This document shows, piece by piece, positions 23,884 to 34,642 of a stretch of DNA of 64,000 bases. Made by a program: the position numbers and the translations under genes. Source of the DNA: Streptomyces pactum. GTDB lineage: Bacteria > Actinomycetota > Actinomycetes > Streptomycetales > Streptomycetaceae. Every line of letters begins with the position of its first letter. Positions within the stretch are counted from its first letter, which is position 1. The notes under the pieces were generated by a model. It had not been told where the DNA came from, did not search any database, and was given only the letters and a program-made list of their open reading frames with translations. Where the stretch lies: NCBI RefSeq assembly GCF_002005225.1, contig NZ_CP019724.1, forward strand, positions 6,707,001-6,771,000. Direction: 5' to 3'.

Positions 23884-24633
23884 TCACGTGGCATCCAGGG
23901 TGACCGTGAAGGAGAAGCGGTCCCCCCGGTAGTGGATGACCGCCACGTCCAGCACCCGCCCCGCCGTGTCGTACGTGATGCCCGTGTAGTGCAGGATCGG
24001 GCTGAGCAGCGGGACTTCGAGCAGCCGCGCCGTCTCCGGGTCCGCGAGCCGTGCCTCGACGGTGTCCGTGATCCGGCTGATGTCCACCCCCACCACGTCC
24101 CGCAGCACCTTGGTCATCGGCCAGCGGGCCAGGTCGTCCACGTCGATGCGGGCGGCGACTTCGGGACGGACGTAGTTGTGGGCGTGGTTCGTGGGCTCGC
24201 CCGTCGACTCGTCGCAGCGCAGCCGGTGGTACGTCGCCGTCTCGGCCAGGTCCGGGAAGAACTCGGCCAGTTCGGGCGGCACGGGGCCGGTGCCGTGGCC
24301 CAGCAGCTCGGCCTTCATGCCGGACTGCTGCGCCACGATCGCGTCCACCGAGCCCAGCAGTTGCACCGGGGCGCCCCGCCGGGCGTCGGGCTCGATGAAC
24401 GTGCCGCGCCGGCGGTGACGCGTGATGAGCCCCTCGTCCTCGAGTTCCTTCAGCGCCTGCCGCATGGTCAGCACGCTCACCCCGTAGTGACCGGCCAACT
24501 GCTCCTCCGTGGGCAGGCGCAGCGGGTCCCGGGGCGAGCGGCCGAGTATCGAGGCGCGCAGCGACTGCGACACCTGGTACCAGAGCGGCAGCTTGCGGTT
24601 CAGGACGATGGAGTCCGGGGCGAAGGAGGTCAC
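23884..24633 (-). CDS. GntR/HutC-type regulator (UTRA domain)
   Basis: A 249-residue regulator. The winged helix covers about residues 15-82 (PTEEQLAGHYGVSVLTMRQ, LKELEDEGLITRHRRRGTFI) and a UTRA ligand domain about 95-245 ends RDRFSFTVTL. It follows the homogentisate dioxygenase gene by 26 bp in the same direction, so it probably controls that operon, itself included; a matching palindrome lies before the dioxygenase. GTG 24633 starts TSFAPDSIVLNRKLPLWYQV; the overlapping ATG is in another frame. Confidence 0.85.
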   Translation of the reverse strand: MTSFAPDSIVLNRKLPLWYQVSQSLRASILGRSPRDPLRLPTEEQLAGHYGVSVLTMRQALKELEDEGLITRHRRRGTFIEPDARRGAPVQLLGSVDAIVAQQSGMKAELLGHGTGPVPPELAEFFPDLAETATYHRLRCDESTGEPTNHAHNYVRPEVAARIDVDDLARWPMTKVLRDVVGVDISRITDTVEARLADPETARLLEVPLLSPILHYTGITYDTAGRVLDVAVIHYRGDRFSFTVTLDAT

Positions 24634-24659
24634 GGGCCATCCGTACCGGTAGGGAATCC

Positions 24660-25976
<1,317 letters not shown>

Positions 25977-25997
25977 TGATCGCTCCCTCGCAACCCG

Positions 25998-26021
25998 ATT
26001 CCTATGGGACACCGTAGGATT
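25998..26021. promoter_or_regulatory. Candidate GntR operator before hmgA
   Basis: ATTCCTATGG (25998-26007) and CCGTAGGATT (26012-26021) form an inverted repeat, 8 of 10 positions paired with a 4-bp centre, 22 bp before the hmgA ATG. The location fits repression by the GntR protein coded downstream. A weaker relative, ACCGGTAGGGAATCC, sits between hmgA and gntR near 24646. Confidence 0.55.
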
Positions 26022-26156
26022 GCGGTTTCCCGCGCGCAAGAGGTCGTACGGATCTTCCGGCTCCGCTTCGGCCCTTCCCGGTCGCAGGCAAGCGGGATGA
26101 CCGGAACCGGCCCCCGGGGGATCCGGACTGTCGGACCGGTGTTCTAGTCTCCCGTC

Positions 26157-26726
26157 ATGTCGTGGAGGCGGGGAGTACGTGCCGTGCTCGCGGTCTGTGT
26201 CCTGCTGCTGGCCGGATCCGCGGGCTGCGGCTCCGGTGACCCGGGCGAGCCGGAGGCCCGGGATTCGGCCACGCCGGTGGGCAGACTGCTCGACACCACC
26301 GACGAGGAGGGCCGGCGCTACCGGGAGGTGGACGGCGAGCGGGCGCCCGAGGTCGGCATCGAGGTGGAGCCCGAGAACGACGACAGTTGGGACGTACGCC
26401 TGACCGTCCGCCGTTTCCGGTTCTCGCCGGCCGGGACGGAGGCCAAGGCGGTGGCCGGCCGCGGCGTCGCCCACCTCTTCCTCGACGGCGACCTCCTCAC
26501 CCGCCTGCGCGGACCGGAGTACCGCCTCGCCGCCGGCCTCGTACCGCGCGGCACCCACCAGCTCACGGTCCGCCTGTACGCCGACGACGGCACCGTCTGG
26601 GCCGTCGACGGCGAGCCCGTCGAGAGCACGGCGGACATCACGGCGTCGGACACGGAGCCGACGGAGGCGACCGGGCCGGAGGAGATCGAGGGCCAGGCCC
26701 TTCCCGCGCGTACGGCGGCCCGGTGA
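26157..26726 (+). CDS. Lipoprotein of unknown function
   Basis: A 189-residue exported lipoprotein. A basic start ([10 protein letters not shown]) and hydrophobic core lead to the lipobox LAGSAGC, with Cys24 as the lipid-modified residue. The mature part (about 70-160) looks like a small beta-sandwich: [53 protein letters not shown]. It ends in an acidic Thr/Glu tail. It stands 64 bp before a TetR gene on the same strand. Confidence 0.78.
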   Translation: MSWRRGVRAVLAVCVLLLAGSAGCGSGDPGEPEARDSATPVGRLLDTTDEEGRRYREVDGERAPEVGIEVEPENDDSWDVRLTVRRFRFSPAGTEAKAVAGRGVAHLFLDGDLLTRLRGPEYRLAAGLVPRGTHQLTVRLYADDGTVWAVDGEPVESTADITASDTEPTEATGPEEIEGQALPARTAAR

Positions 26727-26790
26727 GCGGAGCCGGTGGCCACCGCCGTACTGAAGGTCACAGTTCACCCGACCGCGGCGGAAGGGCATC

Positions 26791-27408
26791 ATGAAGACCG
26801 TGTCCCACGCGACCCCGCTCCGCCGTGCCCCCGTGCAGCGGCGCAGCGCCGAACGGCTGACCCGGATCCTCGACGCCTGCGCCGACCTCCTCGACGAGGT
26901 CGGCTACGACGCCCTGAGCACCCGGGCGGTGGCGCTGCGCGCGGGCGTGCCCATCGGCTCGGTGTACCGCTTCTTCGGCAACAAGCGGCAGATGGCCGAC
27001 GCGCTGGCCCAGCGCAACCTGGAGCGTTACGCCGAGCGGGTGACCGAACGGCTGACGGCGGCGGGCGACGGCGGCTGGCGCGGGGCGCTGGACGCGGTGC
27101 TCGACGAGTACCTGGCGATGAAGCGGACCGCGCCCGGCTTCTCCCTGATCGACTTCGGCAACCAGATACCGGTCGGCGGCCGGCACACCGTCCCGAACCA
27201 CCGGGTCGCGGACCGGCTCACCGAACTGCTCTCCGGCTACCTCGGCCGCCGCCCCGACGACGATCTGCGCCGCACCTTCCTCGTCGCCGTGGAGACGGCC
27301 GACACCCTCGTGCAACTCGCATTCCGGGTCGCGCCGGACGGGGACGGGAGGATCATCGAGGAGGCCCGGGAGCTGCTGCGGGCCTACCTGGGGCGCGTGC
27401 TGGACTGA
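26791..27408 (+). CDS. TetR-family regulator
   Basis: A 205-residue repressor. The HTH is [27 protein letters not shown] (positions about 46-72; key helix [13 protein letters not shown]). The ligand domain follows. A TACCGACCGGTCGGTA-like operator lies 65 bp after its stop, in front of the molybdopterin oxidoreductase, so this TetR or another in the window probably controls that enzyme. An upstream start is unlikely because the ATG fits the family length. Confidence 0.85.
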   Translation: MKTVSHATPLRRAPVQRRSAERLTRILDACADLLDEVGYDALSTRAVALRAGVPIGSVYRFFGNKRQMADALAQRNLERYAERVTERLTAAGDGGWRGALDAVLDEYLAMKRTAPGFSLIDFGNQIPVGGRHTVPNHRVADRLTELLSGYLGRRPDDDLRRTFLVAVETADTLVQLAFRVAPDGDGRIIEEARELLRAYLGRVLD

Positions 27409-27472
27409 CGGCTCGGCCCGGACCGGCCGGCGGGCCGGTGCGGTACGGCCTTCAGTAGAAGTCTCCCCAACA

Positions 27473-27488
27473 TGCCTACCGGTCGGTA
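27473..27488. promoter_or_regulatory. TetR-type operator, site A
   Basis: TGCCTACCGGTCGGTA matches the palindrome TACCGACCGGTCGGTA at 14 of 16 positions. It overlaps a possible -10 TATGCT (27487-27492) before the molybdopterin oxidoreductase. Sites B, C and D of the same family are at 37538, 50793 and 56427. Confidence 0.65.
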
Positions 27489-27535
27489 TGCTCGCCGCGA
27501 GAGAGCGCCGCTGCCGCCGCCCTACGGGAGGAACC

Positions 27536-29779
27536 GTGTCCCGCACCGCCCTGCGTATCTGCCCCCTGTGCGAGGCCACCTGCGGCCTGGCCCTCACCAT
27601 CGACGGCACCGCGGTCACCGCCGCCCGCGGCGACCGCGACGACGTCTTCAGCCGCGGCTTCATCTGCCCCAAGGGCGCCTCCTTCGGCGCCGTCGACTCC
27701 GACCCCGACCGGCTGCGCACGCCCTTGGTGCGCAGGGACGGCGAGCTGCGCGAGGCCACCTGGGAAGAGGCGTTCGACGCGGTCGCCGCCGGCGTCCGGC
27801 CCGTCGTCGAGCGGTACGGCCCGCACTCCGTCGGCGTCGTCCTCGGCAACCCCAACGTGCACACCGTGGCCGGCGCGCTCTACCCGAACGTCCTGCTCGG
27901 CGCCCTCGGCACCCGCAGCCTCTTCACCGCGTCGACGGTCGACCAGATGCCCAAGCACGTCTCCAGCGGGCTGCTCTTCGGCGACGCGAACGCCATCCCG
28001 GTGCCCGACCTCGACCGCACCGACCACCTGCTCCTCATCGGCGCCAACCCGCTGGAGTCCAACGGGAGTCTGTGCACCGCGCCCGACTTCCCCGGCCGCC
28101 TCAAGGCGCTCAAGGCCCGCGGCGGCACCCTCACCGTCATCGACCCGCGCCGCACCCGCACCGCGAAGCTCGCCGACCGGCACGTGGCGATCCGCCCCGG
28201 CACCGACGCCCTGCTCCTCGCCGCGATGGCCCACGTACTGTTCGAAGAGGACCTGGTGGACCTCGGCGCACTGGCCCCGCACGTCGAGGGCGCCGAGGAA
28301 CTCGCCGACGCGGTGCGGGACTTCACGCCGGAGTCCGTCGCCGCCGCCTGTGACGTGGACGCGGGGGTGACGCGCGCCCTCGCCCGGGAACTCGCCGGGG
28401 CCCCCACCGCCGCCGTCTACGGCCGCATCGGCAGTTGCACCGTCCCGCACGGCACGCTCGCGAGCTGGCTCGTGGACGTCCTCAACATCCTCACCGGCAA
28501 CCTCGACCGGCCCGGCGGTGCCCTCTTCCCGCAGGCGGCCACCGACAGGACGCCCCGCCCCGCCGGACCCGGCCACGGCTTCGCGCTCGGCCGCTGGCGC
28601 TCCCGGGTCGGCGGACACCCCGAGGCCAAGGGGGAGCTGCCCCTGTCCGCCCTCGCCGAGGAGATCGACACGCCCACCGGCGCCGAGGCGGGCGAGCCGG
28701 TGCGCGCGCTGATCACCGTCGCCGCCAACCCCGTCCTGTCCGCACCCGACGGCGACCGGCTCGACAAGGCGCTGGACTCGCTCGACTTCATGGTGAGCGT
28801 CGACCCCTACCTGAACGAGACCTCGCGCCACGCCCACGTCGTCCTGCCGCCGCCCCCGCCGGCCCAGAGCCCGCACCACGACTTCGCCTTCAACACCCTC
28901 GCCGTACGCAACCAGGTCCGCTACACCCGCCCGGCCGTCCCGCTGGAGCCCGGCCGCATGGCCGAGACCGAGATCCTGGCCCGGCTGACCCTGGCCGCCA
29001 CCGGCATGCACGGCGCCGACCCGGCCGCCGTCGACGCCATGGTGATCGAGCAGACCCTCGGCAAGGCGGTCCGGGACCCGCACTCCCCCGTGCACGGACG
29101 CGACCCCGGGGAACTGACCGCGCAGCTCACCGGCGAGAACGGCCCCGAGCGGCGGCTCGACCTGATGCTGCGCCTCGGCCCCTACGGCGACGGCTTCGGC
29201 ACACGGCCCGACGGGCTGACCCTCCAGCGGCTGCTCGCCCACCCGCACGGCATCGACCTCGGCCCGCTGCGCCCGCGCCTGCCGCAGCCGCTGAAGACCC
29301 GCAGCGGCAGGGTGGAGCTGCTGCCGGGGCCGATCGCCGACGACCTGCCGCGCCTTCGGCAGGCCCTGGCCGAGCGCCCCGACGGGCTCGTCCTCGTCGG
29401 CCGCCGCCACCTGCGCTCCAACAACAGTTGGATGCACAACGTCCCGGCCCTCACCGGCGGCTCCAACCGCTGCACCCTGCACCTCCACCCCGAAGACGCC
29501 GAACGGCTCGGCGTGCGCGGCGGGGAGCCCGTGCGGGTCAAGGGCGCCGGGGGAGAGGTGACCGCTCCCGCCGAGGTCACCGACACCGTCCGGCCGGGCG
29601 TGGTCAGCCTCCCGCACGGCTGGGGCCACGACCGTCCCGGCACCCGCCTGACCCACGCCGCCACCGAGCCCGGCGTCAACGTCAACCAGCTCCTCGACGG
29701 CAGCATGCTCGACCCGCTCTCGGGCAACGCGGTCCTCAACGGCGTACCCGTCGAGCTCACGCCGGTGGGCGGCCGCTGA
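27536..29779 (+). CDS. Molybdopterin-dependent oxidoreductase (formate dehydrogenase/nitrate reductase family)
   Basis: A 747-residue enzyme of the DMSO-reductase superfamily. N-terminal [4Fe-4S] ligands are Cys9, Cys12, Cys16 and Cys44 (CPLCEATC and FICPKG). Bis-MGD contacts include LGNPNVHT, NPLESNGSL and VIDPRRTRTA; the C-terminal domain has TGGSNRCTLHLHPEDAERLG and LPHGWGHDRPGT. No Tat signal, so it is cytoplasmic. No electron-transfer subunit is encoded nearby. The substrate is unclear: similar stand-alone Streptomyces enzymes are annotated as formate dehydrogenases or simply oxidoreductases. GTG 27536 is chosen for the strong RBS GGGAGGAAC. Confidence 0.85.
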   Translation: MSRTALRICPLCEATCGLALTIDGTAVTAARGDRDDVFSRGFICPKGASFGAVDSDPDRLRTPLVRRDGELREATWEEAFDAVAAGVRPVVERYGPHSVGVVLGNPNVHTVAGALYPNVLLGALGTRSLFTASTVDQMPKHVSSGLLFGDANAIPVPDLDRTDHLLLIGANPLESNGSLCTAPDFPGRLKALKARGGTLTVIDPRRTRTAKLADRHVAIRPGTDALLLAAMAHVLFEEDLVDLGALAPHVEGAEELADAVRDFTPESVAAACDVDAGVTRALARELAGAPTAAVYGRIGSCTVPHGTLASWLVDVLNILTGNLDRPGGALFPQAATDRTPRPAGPGHGFALGRWRSRVGGHPEAKGELPLSALAEEIDTPTGAEAGEPVRALITVAANPVLSAPDGDRLDKALDSLDFMVSVDPYLNETSRHAHVVLPPPPPAQSPHHDFAFNTLAVRNQVRYTRPAVPLEPGRMAETEILARLTLAATGMHGADPAAVDAMVIEQTLGKAVRDPHSPVHGRDPGELTAQLTGENGPERRLDLMLRLGPYGDGFGTRPDGLTLQRLLAHPHGIDLGPLRPRLPQPLKTRSGRVELLPGPIADDLPRLRQALAERPDGLVLVGRRHLRSNNSWMHNVPALTGGSNRCTLHLHPEDAERLGVRGGEPVRVKGAGGEVTAPAEVTDTVRPGVVSLPHGWGHDRPGTRLTHAATEPGVNVNQLLDGSMLDPLSGNAVLNGVPVELTPVGGR

Positions 29780-29793
29780 CCCGACGCTGACCG

Positions 29794-29822
29794 GCGCAAA
29801 GCTGTGACCTGGAGTTTTGCGC
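29794..29822 (+). terminator. Hairpin after the molybdopterin oxidoreductase
   Basis: GCGCAAA (29794-29800) and TTTGCGC (29816-29822), perfect 7-bp arms with a 15-nt loop, followed by TTATTG. It starts 14 bp after the stop codon. Confidence 0.55.
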
Positions 29823-29844
29823 TTATTGCTCGCATGTCAACGTC

Positions 29845-29874
29845 TTGTTAACGCTGCTTCGCGGCACCTAACGT
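29845..29874 (+). promoter_or_regulatory. Candidate promoter of the CitMHS gene
   Basis: TTGTTA (29845-29850) and TAACGT (29869-29874) with 18-bp spacing, a good match to the vegetative Streptomyces consensus. The expected start near 29881 gives a leader of about 50 nt to the ATG at 29931. Confidence 0.55.
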
Positions 29875-29930
29875 CGCTCGCACCGCCTGCCCCGGTGGGA
29901 TGTTCAAGGGCGAACGTTAGGTACTCACTC

Positions 29931-31400
29931 ATGCTGACCATCCTCGGCTTCGCCATGATCGCGACCTTCCTGGTCCTGATCATGATGAAGAAGATGTCGC
30001 CGATCGCGGCGCTCGTGCTGATTCCCGCGCTGTTCTGCGTGTTCGTCGGCAAGGGCGCCGAGCTCGGCGACTACGTCATCGACGGCGTGTCCAGCCTCGC
30101 CCCCACCGCGGCGATGCTCATGTTCGCGATCGTCTACTTCGGGGTGATGATCGACGTCGGGCTCTTCGACCCGATCGTCCGGGCCATCCTGAGGTTCTGC
30201 AAGGCCGACCCGATGCGGATCGTCGTCGGCACGGCCCTGCTGGCCGCGATCGTCTCGCTGGACGGCGACGGCTCCACCACCTTCATGATCACGGTCTCGG
30301 CGATGTACCCGCTGTACAAGCGCCTGAAGATGAGCCTGGTCGTGATGACCGGCGTCGCCGCGATGGCCAACGGTGTCATGAACACCCTGCCCTGGGGCGG
30401 CCCCACCGCCCGCGCCGCCACCGCGCTGAAGGTCGACGCCACCGACATCTTCGTCCCGATGATCCCGGCCCTGGCCGTCGGTCTGGTCGCGGTCATCGTC
30501 CTGTCCTACGTGCTCGGGCTGCGTGAGCGCCGGCGGGTGGGCACGCTGACGCTGGACGAGGCACTGGTGCGGGAGCCGGAGAGCGAGACGGTGCTGGTCG
30601 GCGCGGGTGCGGGTGCGGGTGCGGGTGCCGGTGCGGGCTCGGGTGCCGGTGCCGGTGCCGGTGCGGGTACGGGTTCCGGTTCCGGTTCCGGGAAGGCCTC
30701 CGCGGATGCCGGTGGGGCCGGGGACGCCGCCGCCGAGGACGACGAGTCCGACGACGACTTCAAGGGCCTCGACCCGAACCGGCCCACCCTGCGCCCCAAG
30801 CTGTACTGGTTCAACGCGCTGCTCACGGTCGTGCTGCTCACCGCCATGATCATGGAGCTGCTGCCGATCCCGGTGCTCTTCCTGCTCGGCGCCGCGCTCG
30901 CGCTCACCGTCAACTTCCCTCACATCCCCGACCAGAAGGCCCGCATCGCGGCCCACGCCGACAACGTCCTCAACGTCTCCGGCATGGTCTTCGCCGCCGC
31001 CGTCTTCACCGGCGTCCTCACCGGCACCGGCATGGTCGACCACATGGCCAACTGGCTCGTGGACACCATCCCCGACGGCATGGGCCCGCAGATGGGTCTC
31101 GTCACCGGCCTGCTCAGCCTGCCGCTGACCTACTTCATGTCGAACGACGGCTTCTACTTCGGCGTCCTGCCGGTGCTCGCCGAGGCCGGTCAGGCGCACG
31201 GCGTGTCGACGCTGGAGATCGCCCGCGCCTCGATCGTCGGCCAGCCGCTGCACATGTCCAGCCCGCTCGTCCCGGCCGTCTACGTCCTGGTCGGCATGGC
31301 CAAGGTCGAGTTCGGCGACCACACGCGGTTCGTGGTGAAGTGGGCCGTCCTGACGAGCCTGGTGATCCTCGCGGCGGGCATCCTGTTCGGCATCATCTGA
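29931..31400 (+). CDS. CitMHS-family metal-citrate transporter
   Basis: A 489-residue secondary transporter taking up citrate as a complex with divalent metal, driven by protons. About 12 membrane helices; conserved parts include SLDGDGSTTFMITVSAMYPLY and MNTLPWGGPTARAATAL (motifs near residues 105-165) and SNDGFYFGVLPVL, QPLHMSSPLVPA near the end. The central cytoplasmic loop (about 222-262) is an unusual Gly-Ala/Gly-Ser run coded by 6-bp repeats, then an acidic segment. ATG 29931 begins the first helix; the RBS is weak. Confidence 0.88.
   Translation: MLTILGFAMIATFLVLIMMKKMSPIAALVLIPALFCVFVGKGAELGDYVIDGVSSLAPTAAMLMFAIVYFGVMIDVGLFDPIVRAILRFCKADPMRIVVGTALLAAIVSLDGDGSTTFMITVSAMYPLYKRLKMSLVVMTGVAAMANGVMNTLPWGGPTARAATALKVDATDIFVPMIPALAVGLVAVIVLSYVLGLRERRRVGTLTLDEALVREPESETVLVGAGAGAGAGAGAGSGAGAGAGAGTGSGSGSGKASADAGGAGDAAAEDDESDDDFKGLDPNRPTLRPKLYWFNALLTVVLLTAMIMELLPIPVLFLLGAALALTVNFPHIPDQKARIAAHADNVLNVSGMVFAAAVFTGVLTGTGMVDHMANWLVDTIPDGMGPQMGLVTGLLSLPLTYFMSNDGFYFGVLPVLAEAGQAHGVSTLEIARASIVGQPLHMSSPLVPAVYVLVGMAKVEFGDHTRFVVKWAVLTSLVILAAGILFGII
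30603..30690 (+). repeat. GCGGGT/GCCGGT hexanucleotide repeat inside the CitMHS gene
   Basis: About fifteen imperfect 6-bp units coding Gly-Ala, Gly-Ser or Gly-Thr pairs in the loop between the two transporter halves. Length changes in 6-bp steps would keep the frame. Confidence 0.85.
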
Positions 31401-31472
31401 TCATCGGACCGGCATCCTGGGGACTCGCTCGGGGAGCCGCCCAGGACCAGGCCGGCAGGGAAGGAAACGATC

Positions 31473-32717
31473 ATGGCGCCCGGTGGGAACCGCGGCTGGC
31501 TGCTCCGCCTCGTCATCGCCTTCGGCTTCGCGCAGGGGGCGGTGTCCATGGCGCGGCCCGCCGTCTCCTACCGGGCCCTCGCGCTCGGCGCCGACGAACG
31601 GGCGGTCGGCGTCATCGCCGGCGTGTACGCGCTGCTGCCGCTGTTCGCCGCCGTCCCGCTCGGCCGCCGCACCGATCACGGCCGCTGCGCGCCGCTGCTG
31701 CCCGTCGGCGTGGTCCTCATCGCCGGCGGCTGCGCACTGAGCGGCATCGCGGGCTCCCTGTGGGCTATGGCCCTGTGGAGCGGCGTCATGGGCCTGGGGC
31801 ACCTCTGTTTCGTCATCGGCGCCCAGTCGCTGGTCGCCCGCCAGTCCGCGCCGCACGAACAGGACCGCAACTTCGGCCACTTCACCATCGGCGCCTCGCT
31901 CGGCCAGCTCGTCGGGCCGATCGCGGCGGGCGGGCTGATCGGCGGCCACGACATGGCCGGCAGCAGCGCCCTGGCCCTGGTGGTGGCGGGCGCGGGCGCG
32001 GCGGTCGCGTTCACGTCGCTGTGGCGCATAGAGCACCCGACGGCCGCCAAGTCCCGCGGGGAACCGGGGGCCCGGGTCCCCGTGGGGAGCATCCTGCGCG
32101 CCCGGGGCGTGCCCGCGGGCATCCTGATCAGCCTGTCCGTCCTGTCCGCCACCGACATCCTCACCGCCTACCTGCCGGTGGTCGGCGAGCACCGGGGCAT
32201 CTCCCCGGCCGTGATCGGCGTACTGCTCAGCCTGCGGGCCGCCGCCACGATCGCCTGCCGCCTGGTACTGACGCCCCTGCTGCGGCTGCTGGGCCGCACC
32301 GCGCTGCTCACGGTCACCTGTCTGCTGGCCGCCCTGCTGTGTGCCGGCGTGGCGCTGCCGGTGCCGGTGTGGGGGCTCGCGCTGATGCTGGTCGTCCTCG
32401 GCTTCTGCCTCGGCGTCGGCCAGCCGCTGTCCATGACGACCGTCGTCCAGGCGGCCCCCGACGGGGCGCGCTCCACCGCCCTGGCCCTGCGCCTGACGGG
32501 CAACCGCCTCGGCCAGGTCGCCGCACCCGCCGCGGCGGGCCTGATCGCCGGCGTCGCGGGCGTGGCCGCGCCGTTCGTGATGCTCGGCGCCCTGCTGCTG
32601 CTGTCCTCGGGCATCGCCCTGCGCGCCCCGTCCACCGGACCGGCCGGTGGCGGACCGCGCACCGAGGACGGGCCCCGGGCCACCCGCCGCCGGTCTCCGC
32701 GCCGTACGGCACGCTAG
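31473..32717 (+). CDS. MFS transporter
   Basis: A 414-residue major facilitator with 12 predicted helices. Helix 1 is LVIAFGFAQGAVSMARPAVS, and the loop 2-3 motif PLGRRTDHGRCAPLLP fits motif A. A central cytoplasmic loop of about 30 residues separates the halves and the tail is basic. The substrate is unknown. It follows the CitMHS gene by 72 bp without an evident terminator, so it may be co-transcribed. ATG 31473 is preceded by AAGGAAACG. Confidence 0.82.
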   Translation: MAPGGNRGWLLRLVIAFGFAQGAVSMARPAVSYRALALGADERAVGVIAGVYALLPLFAAVPLGRRTDHGRCAPLLPVGVVLIAGGCALSGIAGSLWAMALWSGVMGLGHLCFVIGAQSLVARQSAPHEQDRNFGHFTIGASLGQLVGPIAAGGLIGGHDMAGSSALALVVAGAGAAVAFTSLWRIEHPTAAKSRGEPGARVPVGSILRARGVPAGILISLSVLSATDILTAYLPVVGEHRGISPAVIGVLLSLRAAATIACRLVLTPLLRLLGRTALLTVTCLLAALLCAGVALPVPVWGLALMLVVLGFCLGVGQPLSMTTVVQAAPDGARSTALALRLTGNRLGQVAAPAAAGLIAGVAGVAAPFVMLGALLLLSSGIALRAPSTGPAGGGPRTEDGPRATRRRSPRRTAR

Positions 32718-33237
32718 GATCTTGCGCCGATTCCCGTCGTTCCGCCCGGAGGGTGGGCCCGCGGCGGTGAAGGGGTGCCGCGCGCGTACTCGGTTCGCGC
32801 GGGTGGAAAGCGTGCGACCCCAAGGCGTCGGCGCGCCCTGGCCCCCGTCGGTGCGCCCCGCACCCCGTCGGCGCGCCTGCGTGTCGGCGTGCCCTGGACC
32901 CCGTCGCCGCGCCTTCGACGGGGTGCCGCTCGAACGAGGCCGAGGGCGGGCGAGGAGCCGCGTACCGCCGGAGCGGCCTCGGGCCCGCCCGGTGGACCGG
33001 GTCGCCGGGACCGGCGGCGCCCCGTTCGGATCCGGTCCCTGAAACGTCCTCTCCCGAGCCTGAATCCGACCGTCCGCTTTCTCACCAGATGGACGGTGGC
33101 ACCGAGATATGGTCCAGCGTCTTCCCCCGGCCGCGCACATTCCGTTAACTTCCGTGACTCACACGCCCCGTACGACCCGCACGAGGGCGTCCGACCGCGG
33201 AGCACCAGCGCTCAGTGAGCCCACGGGGGCACCTCCC
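32718..33237. other. Intergenic region before the ABC ATPase gene
   Basis: About 520 bp with no supported gene. The 32835-32925 part contains imperfect direct repeats around CCCGTCGGCGCGCC. The last 140 bp are less G+C-rich and include CCGTTAACTTCCGTGACT, a plausible promoter area, but I cannot assign -35/-10 boxes with confidence. Confidence 0.5.
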
Positions 33238-34575
33238 ATGACACGCGCCATCTCCCTGCACGACGTGAGCAAGACCTACGCTCGAGGCGTCCGCGTGGTG
33301 GACCGGCTTTCGCTGGACATCGCGCCCGGCGAGTTCCTCGTCCTGCTCGGTCCCTCCGGCTGCGGCAAGTCCACCGTGCTGCGCATGATCGCCGGCCTGG
33401 AGGAGATCACCGACGGGCGGCTGCTGCTGGACGGCGCGTACGCCAACGACCTGCTTCCCGCCGAGCGGAGCATGGCGATGGTCTTCCAGAACTTCGCCCT
33501 GTACCCGAACATGACGACCCGCGGGAACATCGGCTTCCCGCTGCGCGTCGAGGCCCCGCAGACCGACCCCGGCCCGCGCGTGGACGCCACCGCCCGCATG
33601 CTGGGCATCGAGGACCTCCTCGACCGGTTCCCCGCCCAGCTCTCCGGCGGCGAACGCCAGCGCGTGGCCATGGGCCGGGCCATCGCCCGCCATCCCAGCG
33701 CCTTCCTCATGGACGAGCCGCTGTCCAACCTCGACGCCAAGCTCCGCAACCATCTGCGTGCCGAGATCACCAGACTGACCAGGGAACTGGGCGTCACCAC
33801 GATCTACGTCACCCACGACCAGTCCGAGGCCATGTCCCTCGGCGACCGCGTCGCCGTCCTGCGCGGCGGCGTGCTCCAGCAGGTGGACAGCCCGCGCGCC
33901 GTGTACGCCCTGCCGCGCAACGTCTTCGTCGCCGCCTTCATCGGCACCCCCCGCATCAACCTCCTGCGCGGCCTGGTCCGCGCGCCGCTCGACGGCGCGA
34001 TGACCATCAGCCTGGGCAAGCAGTTCCTGCGCCTGCCCGAACCACTCTCCCTGGACCACCAGTTGCTCCGCGTCCAGCAGGGCCGCGAGGTCATCGTCGG
34101 CCTGCGCTCGGAGGCCGTCCGGATCGCGAAGCCCGCCTCCGCCCGCCCCGGCGAGGTGCTGCTCACCGGCCTGGTGGAGCACGTCGAGTTCCAGGGACAC
34201 GAGGTCCTCGTCCACTTCAACACCGGTTCCCGGCCGGCCGTCGTACCGGACCTGGAGGCTCCGCGCCCCGCCACCCGCCCGGCCCGGCGCCGCCGCCGCG
34301 ACGGCACGGTCCTGGACCGGCTGCGGGAACGGGCGGGTGCCCTGCGCGCCGGACCGGTGGTGGTCATGGACGAGGAGGAGGGCGACGCACCCGCGGTCAC
34401 CGCCCCCGACGGCCGCCTCCCCGGTGACCTGATCGTCCGGACCACCCCCGACATCGACCTGCGCCACGGCATGCAGGTCCCCCTCCTCGTCGACCTGGCC
34501 CACCTGTTCGTCTTCGACCAGCACGGCGACCGGATCTGCCCCGCCCCGGCCCGACTGCCGGACCTGGAGGAGTGA
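33238..34575 (+). CDS. Orphan ABC sugar-importer ATPase, MsiK/UgpC type
   Basis: A 445-residue ATP-binding subunit of CUT1-type importers. Walker A GPSGCGKST (38-46), signature LSGGERQ (135-141), Walker B AFLMDEP (155-161), switch His in YVTHDQSEA. The C-terminal regulatory OB domains are interrupted by an Arg-rich insert of about 50 residues (near 340-385), absent from ordinary MsiK. No permease or binding protein is encoded nearby, so it probably serves distant transporters, as MsiK does. ATG 33238 fits the family start MTRAISLHDVSKTY. Confidence 0.85.
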   Translation: MTRAISLHDVSKTYARGVRVVDRLSLDIAPGEFLVLLGPSGCGKSTVLRMIAGLEEITDGRLLLDGAYANDLLPAERSMAMVFQNFALYPNMTTRGNIGFPLRVEAPQTDPGPRVDATARMLGIEDLLDRFPAQLSGGERQRVAMGRAIARHPSAFLMDEPLSNLDAKLRNHLRAEITRLTRELGVTTIYVTHDQSEAMSLGDRVAVLRGGVLQQVDSPRAVYALPRNVFVAAFIGTPRINLLRGLVRAPLDGAMTISLGKQFLRLPEPLSLDHQLLRVQQGREVIVGLRSEAVRIAKPASARPGEVLLTGLVEHVEFQGHEVLVHFNTGSRPAVVPDLEAPRPATRPARRRRRDGTVLDRLRERAGALRAGPVVVMDEEEGDAPAVTAPDGRLPGDLIVRTTPDIDLRHGMQVPLLVDLAHLFVFDQHGDRICPAPARLPDLEE

Positions 34576-34612
34576 TCCCGCCGGAACCGGAACCGCCGGG
34601 AGGGTGAGCCGC

Positions 34613-34626
34613 GCCACCATGGTGGC
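34613..34626. promoter_or_regulatory. Perfect 14-bp palindrome
   Basis: GCCACCATGGTGGC lies 38 bp after the ABC ATPase stop and 17 bp before the AAACTA operator. It has no loop, so a protein-binding site is more likely than a terminator. Confidence 0.4.
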
Positions 34627-34642
34627 CGCCTCTGGTGCCGTA

